NCBI GenBank assembly: GCA_937901905.1
Contig: CALDIF010000009.1
Location: 1-64,000, forward strand
Length of the DNA stretch: 64,000 nt
Direction: 5' to 3'
DNA from: an uncultured Porphyromonadaceae bacterium
Lineage (GTDB): Bacteria; Bacteroidota; Bacteroidia; Bacteroidales; Muribaculaceae
Position numbers and translations under genes: made by a program
Shown: one piece after another, positions 8,272 to 16,593 of the stretch
Layout: each line of letters opens with the position of its first letter
How positions within the stretch are numbered: the first letter of the stretch is position 1
The notes under the pieces: model-generated
What the model was told of the DNA's origin: nothing
What the model saw: only the letters and a program-made list of their open reading frames with translations
Databases searched by the model: none

Positions 8272-10686
8272 TCACTCGCTGCTCTTCTTGTTGCCGCCGA
8301 CGAGGTCGCTGTTGTCTATGGTCGTTGCTGTCTTTTTCACCGAGGCTTTGAGCGATCCGAAGCGATAAGAAACCGTCAATTGGAAATAACGGCCGGTAAA
8401 GGCGAAGTCCGACACGCCGGTGTAGTCACCGTGAATGGTGTAGTGGCGGTTGTGAAAGTATCTTCCGCCGAAGGGATTTTGAGTGCGCAGTTTGACGGTC
8501 AGACGGTCGTCCTTGAGGAACGAGCGTTGCAAGCCGAGTCCGTGGAACCATGTTGTTCCGCGTCGGGCGTACAGTCCGTCGGCATCACCGCCCCACTTGC
8601 CTACCGTGGCGGTCAATCGTATTTGCAATGGCATTTGCCAACTGAATTGGGTGTAGAAGAACGAGGCCCAACGTGCGTTGCGCAATCCTAATGGAGTGGA
8701 ACGCAGGTAATTGCGTCCGATGTTACCATTGAACATCAGCGACGTCTTGGCATGAAATTGCCATTGGGCAAAGCCGCTGATGCCGTACCACCGTTCCACC
8801 ATCGCGTTGTCGTAGGTCGTCACATCGCGTCCGGCATCGTCGGTAAACTTGACTTCGGTGAACTGATTGGTGCTCGACGAGAAGCCCGGCACAATGTTGA
8901 AAGTGAACTTGGGTCCCACTTGCATATAGGTGAGACTGACACTATAGGTGCGCGCACTGCCGAGGGCGGCGTTACCGTAGTTGACCTCTTGCACGTTCTC
9001 AATTACGGCAGGGTTGAGGAAGGAAATACCGGGGCGATTGATGCGTGTGGAGAAAGCGGCTTTCAGGCTGCGGAACATATCAAACTTGTAGTTCACGCTC
9101 GCGCTTGGCACCCAGTCGTTGAGTGTCCTGTGAAATCCGGGTTGTGACCCGTCGGGATAACGTGCCGCCAAGTAACTGTACTCGTAGCGCAATCCGGCGC
9201 GAGCGTCCCAACGCTCGCTGCTGTAAGTGTAAGACACGTATGCCGCCGCAACGTGAGTGGTGTGATTGAAACGGCTGTACACGTCATTGCCGCCACCGGT
9301 GTAGGTGGCTGTAGTGTTGCTGCGGTTCGCACGGTTGATGTATTTTAGTCCGGTATCAATTTTGTGCCCGGCTGCGAGTGGACGTGTCCAGTCAATTTGA
9401 GCCGTCTGTTCGAGAAACTTCTCGTGTGCGGTTTGATACATTGCGCTATATGGAACCGGCATGGACACCATGTCGGTGAACTGCGATTGACTCTCTCTCT
9501 TATCGCGCGAGGTTGAGAGTAAATAACTCAGTGTGAGTATCTCATCGGGACGATGGGTGCGATGCTGGTAGTCTAACCTGCCGTCAAAACTGTAATAACT
9601 TGATAATGGGGTGCTATACACTGTGTTATAACTGTATAGCGCGGTTCCCGAGGCATCAATGCGCTTGTAACCGATGTTGGCATTGCCGTTGAAATAGTAG
9701 TAGTAGCCGCCGAAGTTGAGCGTGACCAAATTGAGGGTATCGGGTTCGTAACTTGCCTCAATGTTAGCGTAGTGCACATTGACACGAGCATCGGCAACGT
9801 TGTTGCTTATCGCTGTTTCTTCGCTCGCCGGGTAATAATACTCGGAGTGGCTGTTTTGTTGTTGAGCGCGACGCGGTCGTGATGTCACCCCGTAGTTGAT
9901 ATTGCTGATGACTTTCTTTACTTGTGCAGTGAGATATGCGCTGCCCGAGACACTGCCGTAGTTGTCAACCCCGGCACTCACGGTGCCGGTGGCACCACCC
10001 ATTTGCGACGTGGTCACGGTGACGATATTAAGTATTGCAGCCACGCCCTCGGCATCATATTTCGCACCGGGCTCGGTAATGACCTCTATTTTCTTAATCA
10101 TCGAGGCGGGAATTGCCTTGAGCACTTCCTTGGCATTGTTGCTCAATGACGGGTCGGGGTGACCGTTCTTGTATATCTTGAAATTACTGCTGCCCTTGAC
10201 CAGGATGTTGTCTTGGGCATCAACGCTCACAAGCGGAACCTTGCGCAACAAGTCCATCACGGTCGAGGTCTTGCTGTCGGCATCTGCCTGCACGTCATAT
10301 CCGATGCGGTCGACCTCGGTCGTTATCAATGGGCGCGCGGCGGTCACCGTCACTCCCTCCAACACGTTGTCGTTTCCTCGCAGGGTGATAATGCCGAGGT
10401 CAACATCGGTGTCGGTTGCCGTGAAATCGCGTGTTGCGCTCACCTTGCCCACTGCCGACACGTGCAGGCTGTAAGACCCCGGCATGATGTCGTGGGTGAA
10501 TTTGCCGTCAATGTCGGTCACGTCAATAATCACGGCACGTGTCGTGTCGCTCGTGGCGTAAATGCGCACTGTGGCGAACGGCTCGCCTGTCTCCTCGTCA
10601 TCGGTTGCCTTGAACGATACCTTCACGGTGGCATGAACTGTGAGTGTGACAACGGCAAGCAATGCTTGTAATATCAATCTTTTCAT
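8272..10686 (-). CDS. TonB-dependent-receptor-like outer membrane beta-barrel protein
   Basis: About 804 residues. I chose the ATG at 10686 because it begins a signal peptide (MKRLILQALLAVVTLTVHA); a further in-frame ATG at 10767 would put 27 non-signal residues in front. Residues 20-110 are a carboxypeptidase-regulatory-like fold (ETGEPFATVRIYATSDTTRA), residues 115-220 form a plug domain (VTVTAARPLITTEVDRIGY, then VMDLLRKVPLVSVD), and the rest is a barrel of the outer-membrane-protein beta-barrel family, with alternating aromatic strands such as YYYYFNGNANIGY. No SusD partner lies nearby, so this is not a classical polysaccharide-utilisation pair. The substrate is unknown. Members of this family often import metals or peptides, or serve in envelope assembly. 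Confidence 0.88.
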   Translation of the reverse strand: MKRLILQALLAVVTLTVHATVKVSFKATDDEETGEPFATVRIYATSDTTRAVIIDVTDIDGKFTHDIMPGSYSLHVSAVGKVSATRDFTATDTDVDLGIITLRGNDNVLEGVTVTAARPLITTEVDRIGYDVQADADSKTSTVMDLLRKVPLVSVDAQDNILVKGSSNFKIYKNGHPDPSLSNNAKEVLKAIPASMIKKIEVITEPGAKYDAEGVAAILNIVTVTTSQMGGATGTVSAGVDNYGSVSGSAYLTAQVKKVISNINYGVTSRPRRAQQQNSHSEYYYPASEETAISNNVADARVNVHYANIEASYEPDTLNLVTLNFGGYYYYFNGNANIGYKRIDASGTALYSYNTVYSTPLSSYYSFDGRLDYQHRTHRPDEILTLSYLLSTSRDKRESQSQFTDMVSMPVPYSAMYQTAHEKFLEQTAQIDWTRPLAAGHKIDTGLKYINRANRSNTTATYTGGGNDVYSRFNHTTHVAAAYVSYTYSSERWDARAGLRYEYSYLAARYPDGSQPGFHRTLNDWVPSASVNYKFDMFRSLKAAFSTRINRPGISFLNPAVIENVQEVNYGNAALGSARTYSVSLTYMQVGPKFTFNIVPGFSSSTNQFTEVKFTDDAGRDVTTYDNAMVERWYGISGFAQWQFHAKTSLMFNGNIGRNYLRSTPLGLRNARWASFFYTQFSWQMPLQIRLTATVGKWGGDADGLYARRGTTWFHGLGLQRSFLKDDRLTVKLRTQNPFGGRYFHNRHYTIHGDYTGVSDFAFTGRYFQLTVSYRFGSLKASVKKTATTIDNSDLVGGNKKSSE

Positions 10687-10787
10687 CTTTAAAATTTCTA
10701 CTGTGAAACCGGTCTGCAATTTAATGTAGGCACTTATTAGACGTTTTACGGTTTCAAATAGTTGCAACGCGCGTCCTCTTTAACACT

Positions 10788-10834
10788 ATTTCACCTTTAA
10801 TTGTCACTTATGCCGGTGTGACATTGAGTGAAAT
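10788..10834. other. Imperfect inverted repeat between psuK-like gene and receptor gene
   Basis: ATTTCAC (10788-10794) pairs with GTGAAAT (10828-10834), with an inner pairing of TGTCAC (10802-10807) with GTGACA (10817-10822). It begins right after the stop of the upstream kinase gene and could be its terminator. The pairing is imperfect and there is no clear T run. Confidence 0.3.
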
Positions 10835-10835
10835 A

Positions 10836-11726
10836 TCAGTTTATCAACTTGATGTTGTCGCTCACCGCGTTGTCGCATTGTAAGGTGATTGCAGCGGCTT
10901 GCAAACCTTGTGTGGCAGCCTCGTTCATTGTTGCCCCTCGAGCCTCGGCGGCAACGACCGCGGCCATAAAAGCATCGCCGGCACCGGTTACATTTACAAC
11001 GGTGATGGGAATGGCTTCTAATCGGGTTTCACCGGCGCAGTCGCGACACAACACGCCGTCGCTGCCTAACGTGATATAGATGCGCGTCGCTCCATGCTCG
11101 ATAAACCACCTCGCCGCAAGGCTGACGTCGGTTTGACCGGACAAAGCCTCGGCTTCGGCGCGGTTGACCTTGATGATAAAAGGTGACCGATGGGGCAAGG
11201 ACAACAGCGGTAATAGTTTGACCGCCTTTGCTGCCGATGTGGCATCGACGTACATCGGCACCGCGCTGCGTTGCGACAGCAGCCATAACACGGTCTCGTC
11301 AATGTTACAATCACACACCACGGCATCGCCGGCGTTAATCACGTCAATGTACTCGGCAACCGTGTCTGCCGTTAGCCTGTTAACAAGTTCCATGTCGGCA
11401 ATGCCTCCTTGCATTTCACCGTGCTCGTCGTTAATGCAAATGAAGTAATTGCTGCGAGCACCGGCGATGCGCAACACGGGGTCGACTGTCATTCCCACGT
11501 TGCGACAGTCGGCGAGCATCGCGGCTCCGCTCGTGTCATCACCGATGGCGGTGATAAAACGCACGTTCGTGCCTAATAAGCACAGGTTGTGAGCAATGTT
11601 GCGCCCCACACCGCCATAGCCGATGTGGACGTGTCCCGGGTTGGATTCTCCGCGAACATAGGCACTTGCCGGCGTTGCAATGATGTCAACGTTGGCCGCA
11701 CCGATTACCGTAATTTTCTTGTCCAT
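10836..11726 (-). CDS. psuK: PfkB-family kinase, probably pseudouridine kinase
   Basis: A 296-residue ribokinase-fold sugar/nucleoside kinase. The N-terminal motif GGVGRNIAHNLCLLG, preceded by ESNPGHV, closely resembles E. coli PsuK (SNPG, then GGVGRNIAQNL). Further PsuK-like stretches are DCNIDETVLWLL, VPMYVDATSAAKAVKLLPLL and KVNRAEAEALSG. The catalytic signature VTGAGDAFMAAV with its base Asp lies near residue 255. PsuK phosphorylates pseudouridine at the 5' position, and PsuG then splits it to uracil and ribose 5-phosphate. No psuG is next to it, so the pathway would have to be completed elsewhere. Adenosine or another nucleoside is an alternative substrate. It is transcribed alone. Confidence 0.75.
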   Translation of the reverse strand: MDKKITVIGAANVDIIATPASAYVRGESNPGHVHIGYGGVGRNIAHNLCLLGTNVRFITAIGDDTSGAAMLADCRNVGMTVDPVLRIAGARSNYFICINDEHGEMQGGIADMELVNRLTADTVAEYIDVINAGDAVVCDCNIDETVLWLLSQRSAVPMYVDATSAAKAVKLLPLLSLPHRSPFIIKVNRAEAEALSGQTDVSLAARWFIEHGATRIYITLGSDGVLCRDCAGETRLEAIPITVVNVTGAGDAFMAAVVAAEARGATMNEAATQGLQAAAITLQCDNAVSDNIKLIN

Positions 11727-11900
11727 AATTGTCGTGGGTCATAACACTTGACAAAAGTAGTGATAATTCCCGACAGTCGACGAGGTGTTTGACAATAATT
11801 AACGGTAATTAATCGAATTGATTTGGGAGATGAGTGGCTTGCAATAAATGGTGCTTCGGGCGCGTTATAAAGCATAATTCGCTATTATACGACGGTTTTT

Positions 11901-12644
11901 ATGACAGACGAACGTTTTTACAGGACAGCGGCAATGCTTGGCGAGCGAGCCATGGAGCGGCTGTGTGCAGCTCGTGTCGCGGTGTTCGGTGTGGGGGGCG
12001 TAGGCGGATACGTCGTCGAGGTATTAGCGCGTAGCGGTGTCGGCGCGCTTGACCTGTTCGACCCCGACCGTGTGAGTGTGAGTAATATTAATCGCCAGTT
12101 GGTGGCACTGCAAAGCACGATAGGAGAGTATAAAGTTGATGTGGCTGCAAGGCGTGTTGCCGACATCAACCCTGCCTGTAAGGTGAAGACCCACACTGTT
12201 TTCTATCGTGTCGTGAATGCCGATGAGGTTGACTTGTCGGTGTTCGACTACGTGGTCGACTGTATTGACACGGTGACTGCCAAGATGGAACTGGTAAGAC
12301 GGTGTACGCGTTTGGGCATACCCGTCATCTGCTCGATGGGTGCCGGCAACAAGTTGGATCCCACCGCATTTCGCGTGGCAGACATCACGGCGACGATGAT
12401 GGACCCGATAGCCCGCGTGATGCGCAAGCGTTTGCGCCGTGAGGGTATACGCCATTTCAAAACGGTTTTCAGTTCCGAAATTCCTGTTTCGACCGGTGTC
12501 TGTTCACAAGATACCGGCATCAGCAACAAGGCTGTCGTGCCGGCGAGTAATGCCTTTGTGCCCGCTGCTGCCGGCATCGTTATCGGTGGCGAGGTTGTGA
12601 AGGATCTTGCCGCGACCGACGATGCGAATGGGGGCGTGTTCTGA
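11901..12644 (+). CDS. tcdA: tRNA threonylcarbamoyladenosine dehydratase (TcdA/CsdL)
   Basis: 247 residues of the ThiF/E1-like family. The enzyme uses ATP to cyclise t6A37 of ANN-decoding tRNAs to ct6A. The nucleotide-binding loop GVGGVGGYVVE lies at about 30-40, followed by DPDRVSVSNINRQL and the adenylation region VVDCIDTVTAKMELV near 115. The order and length match E. coli TcdA; the C-terminal FKTVFSSEIP and GSAAFVPAAAG-like region (here NAFVPAAAGIVIG) is also typical. The enzyme works with a sulfur-transfer system in E. coli; no such partner lies here. It stands alone between divergent and convergent neighbours. Confidence 0.93.
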   Translation: MTDERFYRTAAMLGERAMERLCAARVAVFGVGGVGGYVVEVLARSGVGALDLFDPDRVSVSNINRQLVALQSTIGEYKVDVAARRVADINPACKVKTHTVFYRVVNADEVDLSVFDYVVDCIDTVTAKMELVRRCTRLGIPVICSMGAGNKLDPTAFRVADITATMMDPIARVMRKRLRREGIRHFKTVFSSEIPVSTGVCSQDTGISNKAVVPASNAFVPAAAGIVIGGEVVKDLAATDDANGGVF

Positions 12645-12670
12645 TTCAGAAACGCCCCCCATATCGTTTT
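12628..12670 (+). terminator. Hairpin terminator after tcdA
   Basis: ATGGGGGCGT (12628-12637) pairs with ACGCCCCCCAT (12652-12662) with one bulged C, followed by a short T run (12667-12671). The left arm overlaps the end of the tcdA reading frame. It may also serve the convergent dockerin gene. Confidence 0.6.
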
Positions 12671-12722
12671 TACCCGACTTTATAGCCCCGTCAAGGCATC
12701 AAAGACGGCTTCTCATTGCTCA

Positions 12723-15023
12723 CTATGAGTTGTCCGATAAAATGTGGTCGAGAATTAGGTTGACATCAGCTACATTAACCTTGCCGTCCCGGTTTACATC
12801 GTAAATTTCGGGCGCATTGTCCTCGTCGGTGGCGGTGAGTATCGCTGCAAGCACCGCGTTGACATCAGCCACGTTAATCAACCCGTCGTGATTGACATCA
12901 AGGATGTCGTAGGTCGGTTCGGCGGTGCGTTGTTGTATCACGCGTAACGTGATTGTGTTGGCATCAACGCTGTCGGTTGCCGTGATGGTCATCACGCGTC
13001 GGTCAAGTTCGAGGGGCAACGCATCAACGGCAATGTAAAGCGTGTCGAGGGTGTACTCGCCCGGCTTGTTGGTCACGCTTGCCCACGTGTCATCACAAAT
13101 GGGTTGCTTGTATCCGTAGCGACTGTAAATCGCTTGTCGCACCGTGCCGCCTTCAGCACCGACGACAATACTGTCGGTTTCCACCGGCAACCACGACATT
13201 ACGGCATGACTCACCAGTGGCATGATGTAGAACGATGTCTGACTGCCTGGAGTTGCTGCAAAGTACCCGGTCACGGGGCGCCACACCTCGTTGAGACCGT
13301 TGCGACGCATGAAATAGGCTGTGTTGCCGTGATCGCGCAAATGTGCCATGGCGAACGACACATTGCACGTGTCGTTCCACTCTGGTATGCCGTCGACGCG
13401 GATAAAGAATTCATCGTTAATCACTGTGGGGTCAAACTCAAACAGGGTACCACGCAAGGTCGTTGATGTGCTGGCGGCAAGTTCGCTCACAAACCAGCCC
13501 ATCAAGTCCAATTTCTTGCCCGGAACGCCGTTGTCGCTCTCGCACAACGACACGATGACATTTGACACTTGGTCGGCGAGCGCTTCGGCTTGGACGCTCT
13601 CGAAGAATACCAATGCACCGTACACCACTATCGGTGCCGAGGGTTTGGAAAAACGCTCGGCATAGGCATCGGCAATCTTGTTCTTCTTGTTTGAACCCGG
13701 GAAACTGCCCTCGCCGTCGAGGTCGTACACCACGGGATAGTCCTCGTCTAGCAAATTGCTGATGTAACCGTCGTACTCTACGCTCACGCGTGCTTCGGTC
13801 GTGCTCGTGCCGTGCATGTTGGTCACGGTGAGTGCCACGTCTTGCTCGTGCATCTGGCTGTAGGACACGATGGGATTTTCTTCATCGGAAGTCTCGGGTG
13901 TGGCACTCGAGAATGTCCACGCCCACTCGGTGGGGAAGTTGCTCGACCCGTCAAAGTACTGCACTCGGGCAAGAGGTGCAACCATGGGCAGGTGCGTGTC
14001 ATCGTAGCGGAAAGTCGCCGGCGGTGTGATAATTGCCGTCGGTGCACCGCCGGTCACGGTGACAAATCCCTCGCGAGTTACAGTGCTCGTTTCGCCTGCG
14101 GCATCGGTTACGGTGAGGGTCACATCGTAGGTTCCGTCAACCTTGTAGTAAACGTTGGGGCACGCCTCTACACTCGCCTCGGGTGTGCCACCGGGGAAAC
14201 TCCAGTTGTACGCTGCGATGTCGCCCGTTGATGTGTCGACAAATCCTATCACCTCGCCTGTCGCCACGTCGATGTGATCTATGCCGGCAACACCGGTGAC
14301 GCTGAGTTTGTCAATGTAGAAATCGGCCATGTAACCGCCACCGCCGAACATTTCGAATTCCTTGCCGTAGCCGTAGTGGAAGCGAAATTTGATTTGCTGA
14401 CCCTCCCACGCGCTCAAGTCAATGTCAATGGGGTGCCAACGCCAACTGCCGGCACCGGTCTCGCTATCGCTTGCCCAAATTAAGGTGCCGTCGGTGGCAA
14501 AATCGTCGGCAGACACGTATAGGCGCAGCGTGGCATAGTCGTTCATGTTTTGTGAGTATCCTATGTAGCCGTGGAACATACCGTTGCGCGGCACCTCGAC
14601 AGTGGGGCTTGTCGCCCAAGCCTCGGCACGGTTATATCGGCGATAATCGCCCTCGATGAAGAGCGAACCTTTATCCTGTTTGTCATAGTAAAGGAACGAA
14701 TAGGAACCGCTTGCCTTCTTGACCGAGAGGGTTACATAGCCACCGTCATCGGGTGTCAATGTCCACCCGGTCGTGCCGTTGTTGAAATCCTCGCTCCACA
14801 CGGTTTGTTGTGAGTCGGTCCCTTGTACGCTAAAGTTTGCCGACAGGGTCTCTCCTGCGGCATGACGGACTGTCGCGCGTTGACGTACTGTCGGCTGCTC
14901 GCGAGTTATGTCATGGTTGGCTGCCGTGGGGCGAGTAATCGCGCCGCGCAGTACCTCGGGTGACAACGCCCATGCTGCGACACCTAATGCCGCGACACCG
15001 ATAAATAATGTAATTTTCTTCAT
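12723..15023 (-). CDS. Secreted PKD-domain protein with C-terminal dockerin repeats
   Basis: 766 residues from the ATG at 15023, which starts a signal peptide (MKKITLFIGVAALGVAAWA); an ATG at 15056 would only add 11 residues. A choice-of-anchor-J/jelly-roll-like domain lies near 80-240 (WSEDFNNGTTGWTL). Two PKD domains follow, near 250-330 (DIAAYNWSFPGGTPEAS, VTLTVTDAAGE) and 345-420 (TEWAWTFSSATPE). A mixed domain and a BACON-like segment come next. Two calcium-binding dockerin-type repeats end the protein (DVNHDGLINVADVNAVL and DVNRDGKVNVADVNLIL). Dockerins normally dock to cohesins; in gut Bacteroidales they occur on secreted proteins without a known scaffold. No catalytic domain was recognised. 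Confidence 0.85.
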   Translation of the reverse strand: MKKITLFIGVAALGVAAWALSPEVLRGAITRPTAANHDITREQPTVRQRATVRHAAGETLSANFSVQGTDSQQTVWSEDFNNGTTGWTLTPDDGGYVTLSVKKASGSYSFLYYDKQDKGSLFIEGDYRRYNRAEAWATSPTVEVPRNGMFHGYIGYSQNMNDYATLRLYVSADDFATDGTLIWASDSETGAGSWRWHPIDIDLSAWEGQQIKFRFHYGYGKEFEMFGGGGYMADFYIDKLSVTGVAGIDHIDVATGEVIGFVDTSTGDIAAYNWSFPGGTPEASVEACPNVYYKVDGTYDVTLTVTDAAGETSTVTREGFVTVTGGAPTAIITPPATFRYDDTHLPMVAPLARVQYFDGSSNFPTEWAWTFSSATPETSDEENPIVSYSQMHEQDVALTVTNMHGTSTTEARVSVEYDGYISNLLDEDYPVVYDLDGEGSFPGSNKKNKIADAYAERFSKPSAPIVVYGALVFFESVQAEALADQVSNVIVSLCESDNGVPGKKLDLMGWFVSELAASTSTTLRGTLFEFDPTVINDEFFIRVDGIPEWNDTCNVSFAMAHLRDHGNTAYFMRRNGLNEVWRPVTGYFAATPGSQTSFYIMPLVSHAVMSWLPVETDSIVVGAEGGTVRQAIYSRYGYKQPICDDTWASVTNKPGEYTLDTLYIAVDALPLELDRRVMTITATDSVDANTITLRVIQQRTAEPTYDILDVNHDGLINVADVNAVLAAILTATDEDNAPEIYDVNRDGKVNVADVNLILDHILSDNS

Positions 15024-15072
15024 TATGTGATATAATTCAGTATTTTCAGTATTCACTTTAAGTTTTGAACTG

Positions 15073-15080
15073 CAAAATTA
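15073..15080 (-). promoter_or_regulatory. Possible -7 box of the dockerin-protein gene
   Basis: Minus-strand TAATTTTG, a TAnnTTTG match, lies 50 bp upstream of the ATG at 15023. I see no good -33 TTG at the right distance, so confidence is low. The 420-bp stretch 15024-15442 holds no gene, only this site and the divergent promoter at 15262-15293. Confidence 0.35.
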
Positions 15081-15261
15081 GGAAAAATGGTGGAAATGTA
15101 AGTTTGATGACTGTTATATTTAATTTTTTTTAGTTATTCACGACTTCTATACTATACAATAAGGGGGAAAATGCGGTGTTGCGGTATCGGATTTTGATTT
15201 GTTTCGTGATTGACCTATTGAATTGTCAAGCTCCCGACAAGAAACAAAAAATGTTGACATT

Positions 15262-15293
15262 GTTGTGTGATTGAATAAAAAGTCGTAATTTAG
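15262..15293 (+). promoter_or_regulatory. Bacteroidetes-type promoter for the alcohol dehydrogenase gene
   Basis: GTTG at 15262-15265, 20 bp, then TAATTTAG at 15286-15293. The transcript would start near 15298 and carry a leader of about 145 nt if translation begins at 15443. No riboswitch fold was recognised in that leader. Confidence 0.5.
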
Positions 15294-15442
15294 CACACTG
15301 ATTAATTATGTTAACCGATCGGCATGGTAATTGCGCCTGATGCCCTACCGATAGAATGCAAGTGTGTACTGCTCATGCAACTGCGGTTGTGCGTAGCGCA
15401 TTATTATTGTGCATTGTTATTACTGACGATATGAGAGGTCAA

Positions 15443-16477
15443 ATGAAATTCGGACTGGATATCCCGACGCGACTGATGTTCGGCGCCGGGGAGTTAAACA
15501 AGTTGTCGACAGTCATGTTGCCCGGCACCAAGGCACTGCTTGTGCATCATGCCGGTGATGCATGGCACAGGTTGGGTTATAGCGAGCGAGTCGTGCGGTT
15601 GTTGTCGCTCGCCGGAGTGGAAACCGCAGTGTTTGACTACGACAATCGCAACACCGAGCAGTCGCATCTCGAGCAGGGAAAGGCGTTGTGCCGTGCCCGT
15701 GAGTGCGACTTTGTTGTTGCATTGGGCGGTCGCACAGCCATTGATGCCGCCAAGGTTATTGCCGATAACACTTTGCCGTTGATAACCATTCCCACTACAG
15801 CCGCTGCCGGCACACGTCTGCCACGCGTGTTGCCGGTGATGTGTATTGTAGATCCCGACCTGATGATGAGCGTGCCGTCACGTGTGCTGGCATTGCACGG
15901 TTTTGATGCCTTTTGCCACGCCGCCGAGGGCTATATCAGCCGTGCTCACAATCCCATCAGTGATTTATATGCACTCGAGGCAGTGCGCTTGCTCTACAAG
16001 TATCTGCCGGTCGCTGTTGTCGATTGCAACAACCATTGGGCTCGAGTGAAGTTGTCGTGGGCAAGCACGCTTGCCGGCATGGTGGCAAACACAAGCAGTG
16101 CCACCGGCGAGCATGCGTTGACCGATGCCATGTGCGAGCGTTTCCCCTCAATGCGTCATGGCACAGCCCTCGTGGGTATAGCACCTGCCTACTTCAAAGC
16201 CCTCAAGAACGACGTGATGAAACGCTTGATGAAGATGGCGGAGAAGATGACGCAGCAGAAAGCCGCTCGCCCGGGTGATTTTCTTGATGCCCTTGATGTG
16301 ATGACGCGTGAGTGTAGGCTCGACGGCATTAACTTGAGGGATTGTGGCGTTTCGGAGGCTGACATTGAGCCTATGGTGGCTGCTGCTGTCGTCGCCGGTG
16401 AGTCCCTGCTAGACAATGATCCGCGATTTCTCAATCGTGAGGAACTGTACGACATTTACCTCAAGGCTCTCGGTTGA
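15443..16477 (+). CDS. Divergent iron-containing alcohol dehydrogenase
   Basis: About 344 residues, shorter than the usual 380. I start it at the ATG at 15443 (MKFGLDIPTRLMFGAGELNK), preceded by GAGAGGTC; upstream in-frame ATGs at 15431 and 15356 are possible. The N-terminal NAD-binding fold and C-terminal helical metal domain of group III dehydrogenases are visible. Candidate metal ligands are intact: Asp and His of GFDAFCHAAE, His of GEHALTD and His of MRHGTALV. Two family signatures are altered. The coenzyme loop normally GGGS is GGRT (VALGGRTAIDAAK). The loop normally IPTTAGTGSE-T is IPTTAAAGTRLPR and lacks the following hairpin of roughly 15-20 residues. It may be an oxidoreductase with unusual cofactor use or a degenerating paralogue. 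It lies before a hairpin and the M24 peptidase gene. Confidence 0.82.
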   Translation: MKFGLDIPTRLMFGAGELNKLSTVMLPGTKALLVHHAGDAWHRLGYSERVVRLLSLAGVETAVFDYDNRNTEQSHLEQGKALCRARECDFVVALGGRTAIDAAKVIADNTLPLITIPTTAAAGTRLPRVLPVMCIVDPDLMMSVPSRVLALHGFDAFCHAAEGYISRAHNPISDLYALEAVRLLYKYLPVAVVDCNNHWARVKLSWASTLAGMVANTSSATGEHALTDAMCERFPSMRHGTALVGIAPAYFKALKNDVMKRLMKMAEKMTQQKAARPGDFLDALDVMTRECRLDGINLRDCGVSEADIEPMVAAAVVAGESLLDNDPRFLNREELYDIYLKALG

Positions 16478-16545
16478 AATTACGGGTAAAGATTCGAGAA
16501 TTATTAAAAGTGCAGGGCGGTACTGATGCCTTGTGTCTAACATTC

Positions 16546-16574
16546 CCTTGAAGTACATTCAATGTACTTCAAGG
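16546..16574. repeat. Perfect 14-bp palindrome upstream of the M24 peptidase gene
   Basis: CCTTGAAGTACATT (16546-16559) and AATGTACTTCAAGG (16561-16574) are perfect inverted copies around one base. It ends 19 bp before the ATG at 16594. It could be a terminator for the dehydrogenase gene or an operator/5' structure for the peptidase gene. No T run follows. Confidence 0.6.
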
Positions 16575-16593
16575 AACTTAAATTAACGATAAA

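Noticed and set aside
8272..10686. Polysaccharide-utilisation locus
   Set aside because: There is a receptor-like barrel but no SusD partner, no sensor and no linked glycosidases.
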